Assembly: GCA_002347035.1 (NCBI GenBank)
Contig: DEAM01000024.1
Coordinates: 18,271 to 58,610 of the forward strand
Direction: 5' to 3'
Source: Gemmatimonadales bacterium UBA2982
GTDB lineage: Bacteria; Gemmatimonadota; Gemmatimonadetes; Longimicrobiales; Gaopeijiaceae
Length of the DNA: 40,340 nt
A program made the translations under genes and the position numbers. Every line of letters begins with the position of its first letter. The first letter of the stretch is position 1. This document shows, one piece after another, positions 16,467 to 24,793 of the stretch. The notes beneath the pieces were generated by a model. The model ran no database searches. It saw only the letters and a program-made list of their open reading frames with translations, and had not been told where the DNA came from.

Positions 16467-16677
16467 TGGTCTGTAGCTCAGCAGTTTCTGTAAGATCGCG
16501 CTCACGAAGGACTGTCTTTAGACGCGCGATGTCTCTACGCACCTGCCGCAACGTCCCAGGGTTCTCTAGTTCCATCATTGCGCCCTGGAAGCGCAGCCTA
16601 AACTGTTCTTCACGGAGCTCTTCAAGCCGAGCGGTTATCTCGACATTGTCCCAATCTCGTATGTCTTCAGCCTTCAT
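16459..16677 (-). CDS. rpmC: 50S ribosomal protein L29
   Basis: Helical-hairpin protein at the tunnel exit, 72 residues, with the family pattern MKAEDIRDWDNVEITARLEE, REEQFRLRFQGAMMELENPG and RDIARLKTVLRER. ATG at 16677, 17 nt after rplP. Its last 8 nt overlap the start of rpsQ. Confidence 0.96.
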   Translation of the reverse strand: MKAEDIRDWDNVEITARLEELREEQFRLRFQGAMMELENPGTLRQVRRDIARLKTVLRERDLTETAELQTNE

Positions 16678-16694
16678 GTATTCTCAATCCTTAA

Positions 16695-17111
16695 TCAGAG
16701 TTGCCGCTCACGAACGACGAATCGGCACTTGATCGGCAACTTCGCCGCACCGAGTTCCATGGCACGCTGTGCTATGTCCTCGGGCACGCCCTCTAGCTCA
16801 AACATGATACGACCCGGCCTCACAACAGCGACCCAAGATTCCGGGTTGCCTTTCCCCTTACCCATCCGCGTTTCCGCAGGCTTCTGAGTAATCGGTTTAT
16901 CTGGAAAAATTCGGATCCAGACTTTTCCGCCACGTTTAATATGCCTTGTGATAGCAACCCTAGCAGACTCGATCTGACGACTTGTGATCCAAGTCGGCTC
17001 GAGGGCCTGTAGACCGTATTCTCCAAAAGACACCTTACTACCTCGGTGTGCTGCCCCACGCATACGTCCTTTGTGGAGTTTACGGTGTTTGACTCTCTTA
17101 GGTGCTAGCAT
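16695..17111 (-). CDS. rplP: 50S ribosomal protein L16
   Basis: Large-subunit protein near the A site, 138 residues. Recognised by MLAPKRVKHRKLHKGRMRG, GLQALEPTWITSRQIESARV, WIRIFPDKPITQKPAETRMG and the KGNPESWVAVVRPGRIMFEL region containing the position hydroxylated in some bacteria. ATG at 17111, 15 nt after rpsC. Confidence 0.98.
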   Translation of the reverse strand: MLAPKRVKHRKLHKGRMRGAAHRGSKVSFGEYGLQALEPTWITSRQIESARVAITRHIKRGGKVWIRIFPDKPITQKPAETRMGKGKGNPESWVAVVRPGRIMFELEGVPEDIAQRAMELGAAKLPIKCRFVVRERQL

Positions 17112-17126
17112 CTCTTAGTCCTCTGA

Positions 17127-17786
17127 TCACGCGCCCGTGGAGTAAGTCCGACCCCGACGCTCTTCTACTACCTCACCTTTGAAGATCCAGCACTTCACGC
17201 CGACGCACCCGTAGGTGGTGAACGCCGGCACCTGTGCGTAGTCGATATCCGCCCGCAAGGTATGTAATGGAACCCGCCCCTCGTTGTAGCCCTCAGTACG
17301 TGCAATCTCTGCGCCACCTAATCGACCTGCACACTGAATCTTGATTCCTTCAGCTCCAGCGCGTACAGCGGATTGTACGGCACGCTTCATTGCCCGGCGG
17401 AACGAGATACGCTGTCTCAACTGATGAGCTACGTTTTCGGCTACCAGATATGCGTTGACCTCTGGACGCTTGATCTCCTCAACGTTAACTGAGATATCAG
17501 CTTTAGTAAGGACCCCTAGTTCGTCACGAAGCTTGTCGACCTCAGCGCCTCTCTTCCCAATGACAACGCCTGGGCGAGCCGTGTGCAAAGTCACCACAAT
17601 CTTGCTGGGCTTACGCTCAATCTCGACATGGCTCAGCGCGGCGTGTGAAAGTCTCCGACGCAAATACTTGCGAATTGTCTCGTCCTCGTGGAGGAGCCGA
17701 GGAAAATCACGTTCCGCGTACCAACGCGATTTCCAGTCCTTTACAATACCGAGCCTGAAGCCCGTTGGGTGTGTTTTCTGTCCCAT
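17127..17786 (-). CDS. rpsC: 30S ribosomal protein S3
   Basis: Head protein forming part of the mRNA entry channel, 219 residues. It begins MGQKTHPTGFRLGIVKDW; the type-2 KH domain has VVIGKRGAEVDKLRDEL, and the C-terminal domain has AEIARTEGYNEGRVPLHTLR. ATG at 17786, 3 nt after rplV. Confidence 0.98.
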   Translation of the reverse strand: MGQKTHPTGFRLGIVKDWKSRWYAERDFPRLLHEDETIRKYLRRRLSHAALSHVEIERKPSKIVVTLHTARPGVVIGKRGAEVDKLRDELGVLTKADISVNVEEIKRPEVNAYLVAENVAHQLRQRISFRRAMKRAVQSAVRAGAEGIKIQCAGRLGGAEIARTEGYNEGRVPLHTLRADIDYAQVPAFTTYGCVGVKCWIFKGEVVEERRGRTYSTGA

Positions 17787-17789
17787 GAC

Positions 17790-18143
17790 TTATGAGTCCT
17801 TCTGATCGACGACCACAGTAATGTGACTCGTTCTCTTTCGGATTGGTGATGCTCGTCCTTGAGCACGAGCCCGCCAACGGCGTAAAGTGGGGCCTTCATC
17901 AACGTAAGCCTCGCTCACGAAGAGTTCATCCACATCGAGCACACTGCCGTCATCCTGTGATCTTTCTTGGGCGTTTGCAACAGCCGACCGCAGCGTCTTA
18001 CCTACTGGTTCCGCAGCTCTCTTCTTCGAGAACTGGAGAGCCGCGTATGCTTCATTTACGGGCTTCCCGCGAATCTGGTCTACCACGAGACGCACCTTAC
18101 GGGCGCTCATGCGGACGCCACGGGCTATAGCTCTAGCTTCCAT
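17790..18143 (-). CDS. rplV: 50S ribosomal protein L22
   Basis: Large-subunit protein whose beta-hairpin lines the exit tunnel, 117 residues. Family segments: ARGVRMSARKVRLVVDQIRG, KRAAEPVGKTLRSAVANAQE, and the hairpin region ending GRASPIRKRTSHITVVV. The ATG overlaps the rpsS stop by 1 nt (TAATG). Confidence 0.97.
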   Translation of the reverse strand: MEARAIARGVRMSARKVRLVVDQIRGKPVNEAYAALQFSKKRAAEPVGKTLRSAVANAQERSQDDGSVLDVDELFVSEAYVDEGPTLRRWRARAQGRASPIRKRTSHITVVVDQKDS

Positions 18144-18430
18144 TATTGACCTGCCGATCGCTTATCAGCCAGCCTACCCGAGTGTCCCCTAAATAAACGG
18201 GTGGGCGAGAACTCGCCGAGTTTATGACCGACCATATTCTCCGTCACGTAGACGGGGATGAACTTGTTGCCATTGTGCACCGCGATCGTATGTCCCACAA
18301 AGTCAGGTGAAATTGTCGACGCACGGGACCAGGTCTTGATGACGTTCTTCTCTCCCCGTGCGTTCATTATTTCGATCTTTTCGAGGAGCTTGTCCTCAAT
18401 GAACGGCCCTTTCTTTACGCTGCGCGGCAT
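18143..18430 (-). CDS. rpsS: 30S ribosomal protein S19
   Basis: Head protein at the A-site finger bridge, 95 residues, with MPRSVKKGPFIEDKLLEKI, IKTWSRASTISPDFVGHTIA and VTENMVGHKLGEFSPTRLF. ATG at 18430, 14 nt after rplB; the stop overlaps the rplV start. Confidence 0.98.
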   Translation of the reverse strand: MPRSVKKGPFIEDKLLEKIEIMNARGEKNVIKTWSRASTISPDFVGHTIAVHNGNKFIPVYVTENMVGHKLGEFSPTRLFRGHSGRLADKRSAGQ

Positions 18431-18444
18431 AGCTTACTGATCTC

Positions 18445-19287
18445 CTAGGACTGCGTGGCTTTGCCGCGCTTGCGGCCCCGAACGATATATTTACTGGATT
18501 CTTTCTTCTTATTCCGTGTCTTCTTGCCCTCGGGTTTGCCCCAAGGAGACACCGGAGGGCGACCACCAGAGGCACGCCCCTCACCACCACCAAGCGGATG
18601 GTCTACAGGGTTCATGGCGACCCCTCTAACCTTCGGTCGGCGACCTCGCCAGCGATTCGCTCCAGCTTTTCCGATGACCGTAAGCTCGTGGTCAGAATTT
18701 CCAACCTCACCAATCGTGGCCATACACTCCTGACGGACACGGCGAACCTCTGTAGAAGGTAACCGGAGCGTCACAAAACCGCCCTCTTTGGCCACCACTT
18801 GGACACCCGCCCCGGCTGATCGAGCCATCTGACCACCTTTGCTGGGCTTGAGCTCAACGTTATGCACTGTCGTTCCAAGGGGCACAAGCTCAAGTGGCAT
18901 GGCACAACCTATGCGAACATCTGCATCAGATCCTGAAGTGATCGTGTCGCCAACGTTAAGTCCCTTCGGGTGAAGGATGTACCGCTTTTCTCCATCCGAA
19001 TATTGCACCAGAGCGATGTTGGCCGACCTATTTGGATCATACTCGATGTGCGCCACAATACCTGCCACGCCATGCTTATCACGTTTGAAGTCGATACGAC
19101 GGTAGCGACGCTTGTGCCCCCCTCCGCGTCGGCGAACTGTGATATGCCCGTGATGGTTACGCCCGCCTTTTGAGGTCAACGATTCCGTCAAAGACTTCTC
19201 GGGCCCTTTCCGCGTCAACACCTCATTCTCAAGGATAGAGCGTGTACGCTGCCCTGGCGTCATCGGCCTGAATTTCTTGATACCCAT
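18445..19287 (-). CDS. rplB: 50S ribosomal protein L2
   Basis: Large-subunit protein needed for subunit joining and peptidyl transferase activity, 280 residues. Diagnostic: GIKKFRPMTPGQRTRS, GRNHHGHITVRRRGGGHKRR and, near the C-terminus, RGVAMNPVDHPLGGGEGRAS with the conserved histidine. The ATG at 19287 matches the family N-terminus; upstream in-frame codons overlap rplW and were discarded. Confidence 0.97.
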   Translation of the reverse strand: MGIKKFRPMTPGQRTRSILENEVLTRKGPEKSLTESLTSKGGRNHHGHITVRRRGGGHKRRYRRIDFKRDKHGVAGIVAHIEYDPNRSANIALVQYSDGEKRYILHPKGLNVGDTITSGSDADVRIGCAMPLELVPLGTTVHNVELKPSKGGQMARSAGAGVQVVAKEGGFVTLRLPSTEVRRVRQECMATIGEVGNSDHELTVIGKAGANRWRGRRPKVRGVAMNPVDHPLGGGEGRASGGRPPVSPWGKPEGKKTRNKKKESSKYIVRGRKRGKATQS

Positions 19288-19288
19288 A

Positions 19289-19600
19289 TCAGCCAGCCTC
19301 GTAGAGTTCGATATCGTCCCCTTCGGCAAGCTGAACTACAGCTTTCTTGAATGACGGACGTCGACCCTTCTTATTGGTCCGAGCCATTCGGCCTAATAGG
19401 GACCGTCGAGCTTTTCCACCATAGCGCATCGTCCGCACATCCCTGACCGTCACGTCCCAGAGGCTCTCGATCGCCTTTCCTATTTCTATCTTGTTCGCAC
19501 CGGCTGCGACTATGAACGTGTAGACATTACCAGACTCCATCTGCCCCGTAGTCTTCTCTGTGACTACAGGCGCAATGATCACATCGTACTGGTCACGCAT
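19289..19600 (-). CDS. rplW: 50S ribosomal protein L23
   Basis: Tunnel-exit protein that docks trigger factor and SRP, 103 residues from the ATG chosen. Family core: DVIIAPVVTEKTTGQME, YTFIVAAGANKIEIGKAIE and VRTMRYGGKARR. The ATG at 19600 has GAGG about 9 nt upstream and overlaps the rplD end by 8 nt; a GTG at 19609 would add three residues but sits on the site itself. Confidence 0.95.
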   Translation of the reverse strand: MRDQYDVIIAPVVTEKTTGQMESGNVYTFIVAAGANKIEIGKAIESLWDVTVRDVRTMRYGGKARRSLLGRMARTNKKGRRPSFKKAVVQLAEGDDIELYEAG

Positions 19601-20270
19601 CAGGCTCACCCTCTTCAGCAGCTTCGGTTTCTGGCTCTAGCTTCCCTTCTTCAATAGCCTGTGCCCCGTCCTCAAGCGCATCCCTTTCGATGACGATCGT
19701 CTCGGCCCACAGAATGTCATATGCCGATTCTTTTCCGAACGGGAGAACCGAAACGTGCGATAGGTTTCGCGCCGAGAGATAGAGGCGCTGGTTCTGGCCA
19801 TCCGTGAGCAGCAACACCTTACCCTCTGTTCCAATCTCCCCCAAAAAGTTCAGCAAATCACGCGTTTTGGGAGCGTCAGCTGCCGGAAAATCTGCCATAA
19901 CGACCCGATCATTTTCTGCTCGGTCATTCAGCGCAGACCGTCGAGCTAATGCCCTTACTTTCTTCGGAACGCGCTGCCGCCAAGAGTGTGGGATGGGAGG
20001 GAAAGCCACACCGCCACCCGCCCATTGGGCTGCCCTAATGGTGCCCTGCCGAGCACGCCCAGTGCCTTTCTGCCTCCATGGCTTCCGGCTGCCACCGGCC
20101 ACTGCGGAGCGGTTCTTTGCAGCGGCGGTACCCTGGCGGCGATTGGAAAGGTGCGCCTTCACTACCTGATGCAAAACACTTTCATTCACAATCCCGTCAA
20201 AAACCTTTTCAGGGAGTGCACGAGCTCGGCCTTTCTTGCCGTCAGCCTTGTAGTAGGGTGCCTTATACAT
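19593..20270 (-). CDS. rplD: 50S ribosomal protein L4 with acidic tail
   Basis: Assembly protein whose loop reaches the exit tunnel; in E. coli it also represses the S10 operon. 225 residues. The tunnel loop contains RSAVAGGSRKPWRQKGTGRA and RQGTIRAAQWAGGGVAFPP. After the Rossmann-like globular part, the last 25 residues are strongly acidic (EEGKLEPETEAAEEGEPDA), longer than the usual 200-210 residues. ATG at 20270, 3 nt after rplC. Confidence 0.96.
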   Translation of the reverse strand: MYKAPYYKADGKKGRARALPEKVFDGIVNESVLHQVVKAHLSNRRQGTAAAKNRSAVAGGSRKPWRQKGTGRARQGTIRAAQWAGGGVAFPPIPHSWRQRVPKKVRALARRSALNDRAENDRVVMADFPAADAPKTRDLLNFLGEIGTEGKVLLLTDGQNQRLYLSARNLSHVSVLPFGKESAYDILWAETIVIERDALEDGAQAIEEGKLEPETEAAEEGEPDA

Positions 20271-20273
20271 GGT

Positions 20274-20891
20274 TCACTTTGAGATCAGGACGTAGCCATT
20301 ACGAGAACCTGGGACCCCACCCTTCACAAATAGGAGGTTCCTCTCGCCATCGACACGTACAACCTGGAGGTTTCGAATGGTCGTGCGGGTGCCCCCCATG
20401 CGGCCAGGGAGCTTCTTTCCCTTGATCACACGTGATGGGTCGGTACCCGGACCCATTGAGCCAGGGTTCCGGGACATCGGATGACCGTGTGATGCTGGCC
20501 GGCCAGCAAACCCATACCTCTTCACAACACCCTGAAAACCTCGACCCTTGGAGCGCCCGGTAACCTTAACCCGATCACCGGCCTCGAAAAGTTCAACAGT
20601 AAGCTGCTGGCCAACCTCGTACTGCTCGTCGCCCCCAATCCGGAACTCTCGCATGAGCCGAGGAGCATCTTCGAGACCTGCCTTGACAGCGTGCCCTATC
20701 TCAGCGCGAGTGGCCCTCTTGGGAGTCTGAGCACCGAACCCAAGCTGCACGGCCTGGTATCCATCTTGCTCTTCAGACCTGACGTCAACGACCGGACACG
20801 GTCCAGCCTCTATGACCGTTACGGGAACCTGAATCCCCTCTTCGGTGAAGATCCTTGTCATACCGACCTTCTTACCAATTAATCCAGGCAT
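20274..20891 (-). CDS. rplC: 50S ribosomal protein L3
   Basis: Early-assembly large-subunit protein close to the peptidyl transferase centre, 205 residues. It starts GLIGKKVGMTRIFTEEGIQV and has KGRGFQGVVKRYGFAG, ASHGHPMSRNPGSMG and the KLPGRMGGTRTTIRNLQVV tail. ATG at 20891, 16 nt after rpsJ. Confidence 0.98.
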   Translation of the reverse strand: MPGLIGKKVGMTRIFTEEGIQVPVTVIEAGPCPVVDVRSEEQDGYQAVQLGFGAQTPKRATRAEIGHAVKAGLEDAPRLMREFRIGGDEQYEVGQQLTVELFEAGDRVKVTGRSKGRGFQGVVKRYGFAGRPASHGHPMSRNPGSMGPGTDPSRVIKGKKLPGRMGGTRTTIRNLQVVRVDGERNLLFVKGGVPGSRNGYVLISK

Positions 20892-20907
20892 AGTCCGGCC
20901 CCCTCGC

Positions 20908-21216
20908 TCAATCGACCTTAATCTCGACGTCGACCCCTGCTGGAAGATCCAGCTTGGTCAAGGCATCGATCGTTTGGGGGCGGCTCTCCACGATGTCGAT
21001 TAGCCGCTTATGTGTGCGTAACTCGAATTGCTCCCGGCTCTTCTTGTCGATGTGAGGAGAACGCAGCACAGTCCATCGCTGGCGTCTAGTCGGCAGTGGG
21101 ATAGGACCGCGCACAGTCGCACCAGTCTTCTGAGCAGTGCGGACGATATCCGCTGCCGTTTGATCCACTACCCAATGGTCAAACGCCTTCAATCGAATTC
21201 TAATTCTGTCTGTCAT
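20908..21216 (-). CDS. rpsJ: 30S ribosomal protein S10
   Basis: Small-subunit head protein that also pairs with NusB in antitermination, 102 residues. Family core: RIRIRLKAFDHWVVDQTAAD, GPIPLPTRRQRWTVLRSPHI and THKRLIDIVESRPQTIDAL. ATG at 21216 with AAGGAG upstream; the GTG-like extension to 21234 is not conserved. It is preceded by an 85-nt gap after tuf that contains a perfect hairpin. Confidence 0.97.
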   Translation of the reverse strand: MTDRIRIRLKAFDHWVVDQTAADIVRTAQKTGATVRGPIPLPTRRQRWTVLRSPHIDKKSREQFELRTHKRLIDIVESRPQTIDALTKLDLPAGVDVEIKVD

Positions 21217-21238
21217 CCTACTCCTTCGTCCCACCTGA

Positions 21239-21261
21239 GTCTGGCCTTATTAAGGCCAGAC
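21239..21261 (-). promoter_or_regulatory. perfect 10-bp hairpin between tuf and rpsJ
   Basis: The arms 21239-21248 and 21252-21261 are perfect inverted repeats (gtctggcctt / aaggccagac) around a 3-nt loop. No T-run follows on either strand, so it is not a standard intrinsic terminator. It lies 23 nt upstream of the rpsJ start, where an mRNA structure could modulate S10 operon expression or mark a processing site. The structure is certain; the function is inference. Confidence 0.6.
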
Positions 21262-21301
21262 AAGGTGTGCTCACCGAAGAGTGCGTAACGCTCACTTTTC
21301 C

Positions 21302-22492
21302 TTACTCCAGAATCTCTGTTACGACACCAGAGCCAACCGTCCTACCACCTTCTCGGATCGCGAAGCGAAGCTGCGGATCCATGGCAATTGGTGTAATTAA
21401 CTCGACATCCATCTGTACATTGTCGCCTGGCATCACCATCTCAACACCACTAGGGAGATTGGCTGCGCCTGTTACATCCGTAGTCCGAAAGTAGAACTGT
21501 GGACGATAGCCATCGAAGAACGGAGTATGGCGACCACCTTCTTCCTTCGTCAGCACGTATACTTCGGCCTTGAACTTTGTGTGAGGCTTGATTGAACCGG
21601 TCTTGGCGAGTACCTGGCCTCGATCAATCTCGTCCTTACCCACACCTCTGAGTAGTAGGCCTGCGTTGTCTCCCGCTCGTCCCTCATCCAGTAGCTTCCG
21701 GAACATCTCTACTCCCGTCACCACCGTTTTACGATCGGCACCCATACCCACTATTTCTACCTCTTCTCCCTGCTTGACTATTCCACGCTCAATCCGGCCC
21801 GTTGCTACCGTGCCTCGACCCGTGATGCTGAATACGTCCTCCACCGGCATCAGGAACGGCTTATCGATGTCGCGCTCCGGCTCCGGAATGTAGGAGTCGA
21901 TGGCGTCCATGAGCTGCTGAATACAGTCTGTCTCAGAACCCTCGCCACCTGATTCCAGTGCTTTCAGAGCACTCCCCATGACCACCGGGATATCGTCTCC
22001 TGGGAAATCGTACTCGCTTAGAAGCTCTCTTACCTCGAGTTCCACTAGTTCTAGGAGTTCCTCGTCGTCTACCATGTCCACCTTATTCATGAAGACCACG
22101 ATGTGTGGCACGTTCACCTGACGAGCGAGAAGAATATGCTCTCTCGTCTGGGGCATTGGTCCGTCTGCCGCACTCACTACTAAGATTGCTCCGTCCATCT
22201 GAGCCGCGCCCGTGATCATATTCTTCACATAGTCTGCGTGTCCCGGACAGTCGACGTGCGCATAATGGCGGGCCTCTGTCTCATACTCCACGTGTGCGGT
22301 CGCGATCGTAATGCCTCGCTCCCTTTCTTCTGGAGCTTTGTCGATCTCGTCAAACGCGATTGCGTCCCCACCAAACTTTTTCGCCTGTGTGAGCGTGATA
22401 GCAGCCGTCAAAGTCGTCTTTCCATGATCCACGTGTCCGATTGTTCCCACGTTCACATGTGGCTTTGTGCGCTCGAACTTTTCCTTGCCCAT
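21302..22492 (-). CDS. tuf: elongation factor Tu
   Basis: GTPase that delivers aminoacyl-tRNA to the ribosome, 396 residues. GTP motifs: GHVDHGKT (19-26), DCPGHADY and NKVD; the switch I region has IDKAPEERERGITI, and domains II and III follow with VEDVFSITGRGTV and VGSGVVTEILE. The ATG at 22492 gives the standard N-terminus; the open frame to 22645 overlaps the fusA C-terminus and is spurious. 13 nt follow fusA. Only one tuf copy is in this window. Confidence 0.98.
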   Translation of the reverse strand: MGKEKFERTKPHVNVGTIGHVDHGKTTLTAAITLTQAKKFGGDAIAFDEIDKAPEERERGITIATAHVEYETEARHYAHVDCPGHADYVKNMITGAAQMDGAILVVSAADGPMPQTREHILLARQVNVPHIVVFMNKVDMVDDEELLELVELEVRELLSEYDFPGDDIPVVMGSALKALESGGEGSETDCIQQLMDAIDSYIPEPERDIDKPFLMPVEDVFSITGRGTVATGRIERGIVKQGEEVEIVGMGADRKTVVTGVEMFRKLLDEGRAGDNAGLLLRGVGKDEIDRGQVLAKTGSIKPHTKFKAEVYVLTKEEGGRHTPFFDGYRPQFYFRTTDVTGAANLPSGVEMVMPGDNVQMDVELITPIAMDPQLRFAIREGGRTVGSGVVTEILE

Positions 22493-22505
22493 TGCTGTCC
22501 TCGCG

Positions 22506-24605
22506 TTAGTGGGCCCTGCCGTTCGCGGACATGATTTCGTCCGCCTTCGACGTAGGCACCTCTTCGTAGTGTGCAAACTGCATGGTAAACACCGCTCGGC
22601 CCTGACTAAGGGACCGCAGTGTGGTTGAATAACCAAACATCTCACCTAGCGGGACTGAAGCACCAATCACTCGCGCTCCCGCCCGCTCCGTCATACCTCC
22701 TACCTTGCCACGCCGCGCTGACAAGTCCCCAATGATATCACCCATGTAATCAGCAGGTGTTACGACCTCCACATCCATAATGGGTTCTAGCAAAACTGGC
22801 TTCGCCTTGCGAATGCCTTCCTTGAGAGCGATCGATCCGGCGATTTTAAAAGCCATCTCGCTCGAATCCACATCGTGGTAGGAGCCATCAATGAGCTCAA
22901 CCTTGAGGTCTATAATCGGGTAGCCGGCGAGTATGCCAGAATCTAGAGCTTCACGCACACCAGATTCTACGGAACTAATATACTCCCTCGGAATTGACCC
23001 TCCGACGACTTTGTTCTCAAAGACAAAGCCACTTCCCGGCTCACCTGGCTCAATATTGATCACAACATGTCCGTACTGCCCACGTCCTCCTGTCTGACGA
23101 ACGAACTTGCCCTCAACCTTCTCCGCTCGCTCGCGAATCGTCTCACGATAAGCCACCTGGGGCCGTCCGATATTCGCCTCTACACTGAACTCTCGCTTAA
23201 GGCGATCTACGATGATCTCGAGGTGCAGTTCACCCATGCCAGAGATAATCGTCTGATTTGTCTCCGGATCAGTGTGGACCCGGAATGTGGGATCCTCTTC
23301 TGCTAGCTTAGTCAAGCCGTTACCAAGCTTGTCCTGATCTGCCTTCGTTTTTGGCTCGATTGCGACCGCGATCACTGGCTCTGGGAATTTCATGGCCTCA
23401 AGTATGATCGGGTCGGTCTCAATGCAAAGAGTATCCCCGGTCTTCACTTGTTTCAAACCAATCGCCGCAGCTATGTCGCCGGCAAACACTTCTTCCCGCT
23501 CTTCGCGCTTATTCGCATGCATCTGCAGGATCCGCCCGACTCGTTCACGCCGCTCCTTTGTGGCGTTGTATACATAGCTCCCCGACGGCAATGACCCAGA
23601 GTACACACGAAAGAAGGTCAGTTTGCCAACGTAAGGGTCCGTAGCAATCTTGAATGCCAACGCCGCAAAAGAAGCATCGTCGCTCGCCTCACGGCTTTCT
23701 AGGGTCTCTGACTGATGTGGGATGTGCCCCTGAATAGCAGGCACGTCTACCGGAGAGGGCAGGTAGTCGATCACCCCGTCCAGCAACGTCTGTACACCCT
23801 TATTCCTGAACGCAGAACCGCAGAATACGGGAAACAAAACCCCTTTAATTGTTGCCGCACGAATCGCATGCCGTAGTTCGTCATTAGATAGTTCCTCGCC
23901 GGCCAAGTACTTCTCGATCAGCTCGTCATCGTGCTCAACAGCAGCCTCAAGCAGTGTCTGGCGGAGCCTTTCAATTTCTTCTTTGAGCCCGTCCGGGACT
24001 TCACCCTCTGAGGTCCGCGAACCCATCTCGTCCTCGTAGATGATTGCCTTGCGCTCTACAATGTCGACTAGGCCTGTGAAGAGCTCTCCTTCGCCCAGCG
24101 GATACTGCACCGGATGAGCATTAGCTCCCAGACGGTCAGTCATCATCTCTACGACGTTCGCGAAATCTGCACCTGTACGGTCCATCTTATTTACGAACGC
24201 GATACGTGGAACACTGTAACGATCAGCCTGGCGCCAAACCGTCTCGGACTGCGGCTCCACGCCACCAACCGCACAAAAAACGGCCACTGCACCGTCTAGG
24301 ACGCGCAGTGACCGTTCGACCTCAGCGGTGAAGTCGACGTGGCCCGGGGTATCGATGATGTTGATCCGATACTCTGAACCGAGCCGCTTCCAATGGCAGG
24401 TCGTGGCTGCGGACGTGATGGTGATTCCCCGCTCCTGCTCCTGCTCCATCCAATCCATTGTAGCTGCGCCGTCATGTACCTCACCCACCCGATGCACCCT
24501 CCCCGTATAGAACAGGATGCGCTCGGTAGTTGTCGTCTTACCCGCATCGATATGCGCCATAATGCCGATGTTTCGTAGCTGTGGCAGTGGCGTGATCCTG
24601 GGCAT
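22506..24605 (-). CDS. fusA: elongation factor G
   Basis: Translocase GTPase, 699 residues and full length. G1 AHIDAGKTTTTERILFYTG near 17-35, G3 DTPGHVDF, G4 NKMDRTGADF, and domains IV-V with GGRGQYGHVVI and the C-terminal FGYSTTLRSLSQGRA. It is preceded by a 188-nt gap after rpsG holding two hairpins, unlike the tight spacing elsewhere in the cluster. Confidence 0.98.
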   Translation of the reverse strand: MPRITPLPQLRNIGIMAHIDAGKTTTTERILFYTGRVHRVGEVHDGAATMDWMEQEQERGITITSAATTCHWKRLGSEYRINIIDTPGHVDFTAEVERSLRVLDGAVAVFCAVGGVEPQSETVWRQADRYSVPRIAFVNKMDRTGADFANVVEMMTDRLGANAHPVQYPLGEGELFTGLVDIVERKAIIYEDEMGSRTSEGEVPDGLKEEIERLRQTLLEAAVEHDDELIEKYLAGEELSNDELRHAIRAATIKGVLFPVFCGSAFRNKGVQTLLDGVIDYLPSPVDVPAIQGHIPHQSETLESREASDDASFAALAFKIATDPYVGKLTFFRVYSGSLPSGSYVYNATKERRERVGRILQMHANKREEREEVFAGDIAAAIGLKQVKTGDTLCIETDPIILEAMKFPEPVIAVAIEPKTKADQDKLGNGLTKLAEEDPTFRVHTDPETNQTIISGMGELHLEIIVDRLKREFSVEANIGRPQVAYRETIRERAEKVEGKFVRQTGGRGQYGHVVINIEPGEPGSGFVFENKVVGGSIPREYISSVESGVREALDSGILAGYPIIDLKVELIDGSYHDVDSSEMAFKIAGSIALKEGIRKAKPVLLEPIMDVEVVTPADYMGDIIGDLSARRGKVGGMTERAGARVIGASVPLGEMFGYSTTLRSLSQGRAVFTMQFAHYEEVPTSKADEIMSANGRAH

Positions 24606-24655
24606 CTTATCTAGGTCCTTCTCACTTGTTTTTGTGAATCGTCTAATAAATGAAA

Positions 24656-24707
24656 GAGCGCGGCTCCTGCTGCTGTTCCCCTAACGGGTGAACAGCCATC
24701 CGCGCTC
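24656..24707 (-). promoter_or_regulatory. bipartite hairpin upstream of fusA
   Basis: Outer arms gagcgcgg (24656-24663) and ccgcgctc (24700-24707) pair perfectly over 8 bp. Inner arms ctgttc (24673-24678) and gaacag (24690-24695) pair over 6 bp, with a further ccc/ggg closing the tip. The whole 52-nt element sits about 50 nt before the fusA start and lacks a strong U-tract. It may be a translational control or processing element. Confidence 0.55.
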
Positions 24708-24757
24708 CTCTGATCGGAGAGGGCCTGACATCTGGTGGCCATCGCGTCTCTTATTGT

Positions 24758-24778
24758 CCGGCTCCTTACCGGAGCCGG
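24758..24778 (-). promoter_or_regulatory. GC-rich hairpin just after rpsG
   Basis: Arms ccggctcc (24758-24765) and ggagccgg (24771-24778) form a perfect 8-bp stem with a 5-nt loop, 15 nt downstream of the rpsG stop. The bases after it on the minus strand (ACAATAAG) are not U-rich, so simple termination is unlikely. Together with the next element it makes the rpsG-fusA gap a structured region. Confidence 0.55.
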
Positions 24779-24793
24779 TCCTCCCTCACACTA

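Noticed and set aside
22493..22645. 51-residue N-terminal extension of EF-Tu
   Set aside because: It overlaps the fusA C-terminus in another frame and is Cys/Arg-rich; EF-Tu starts at MGKEKFERTKPHVNVGTIG.
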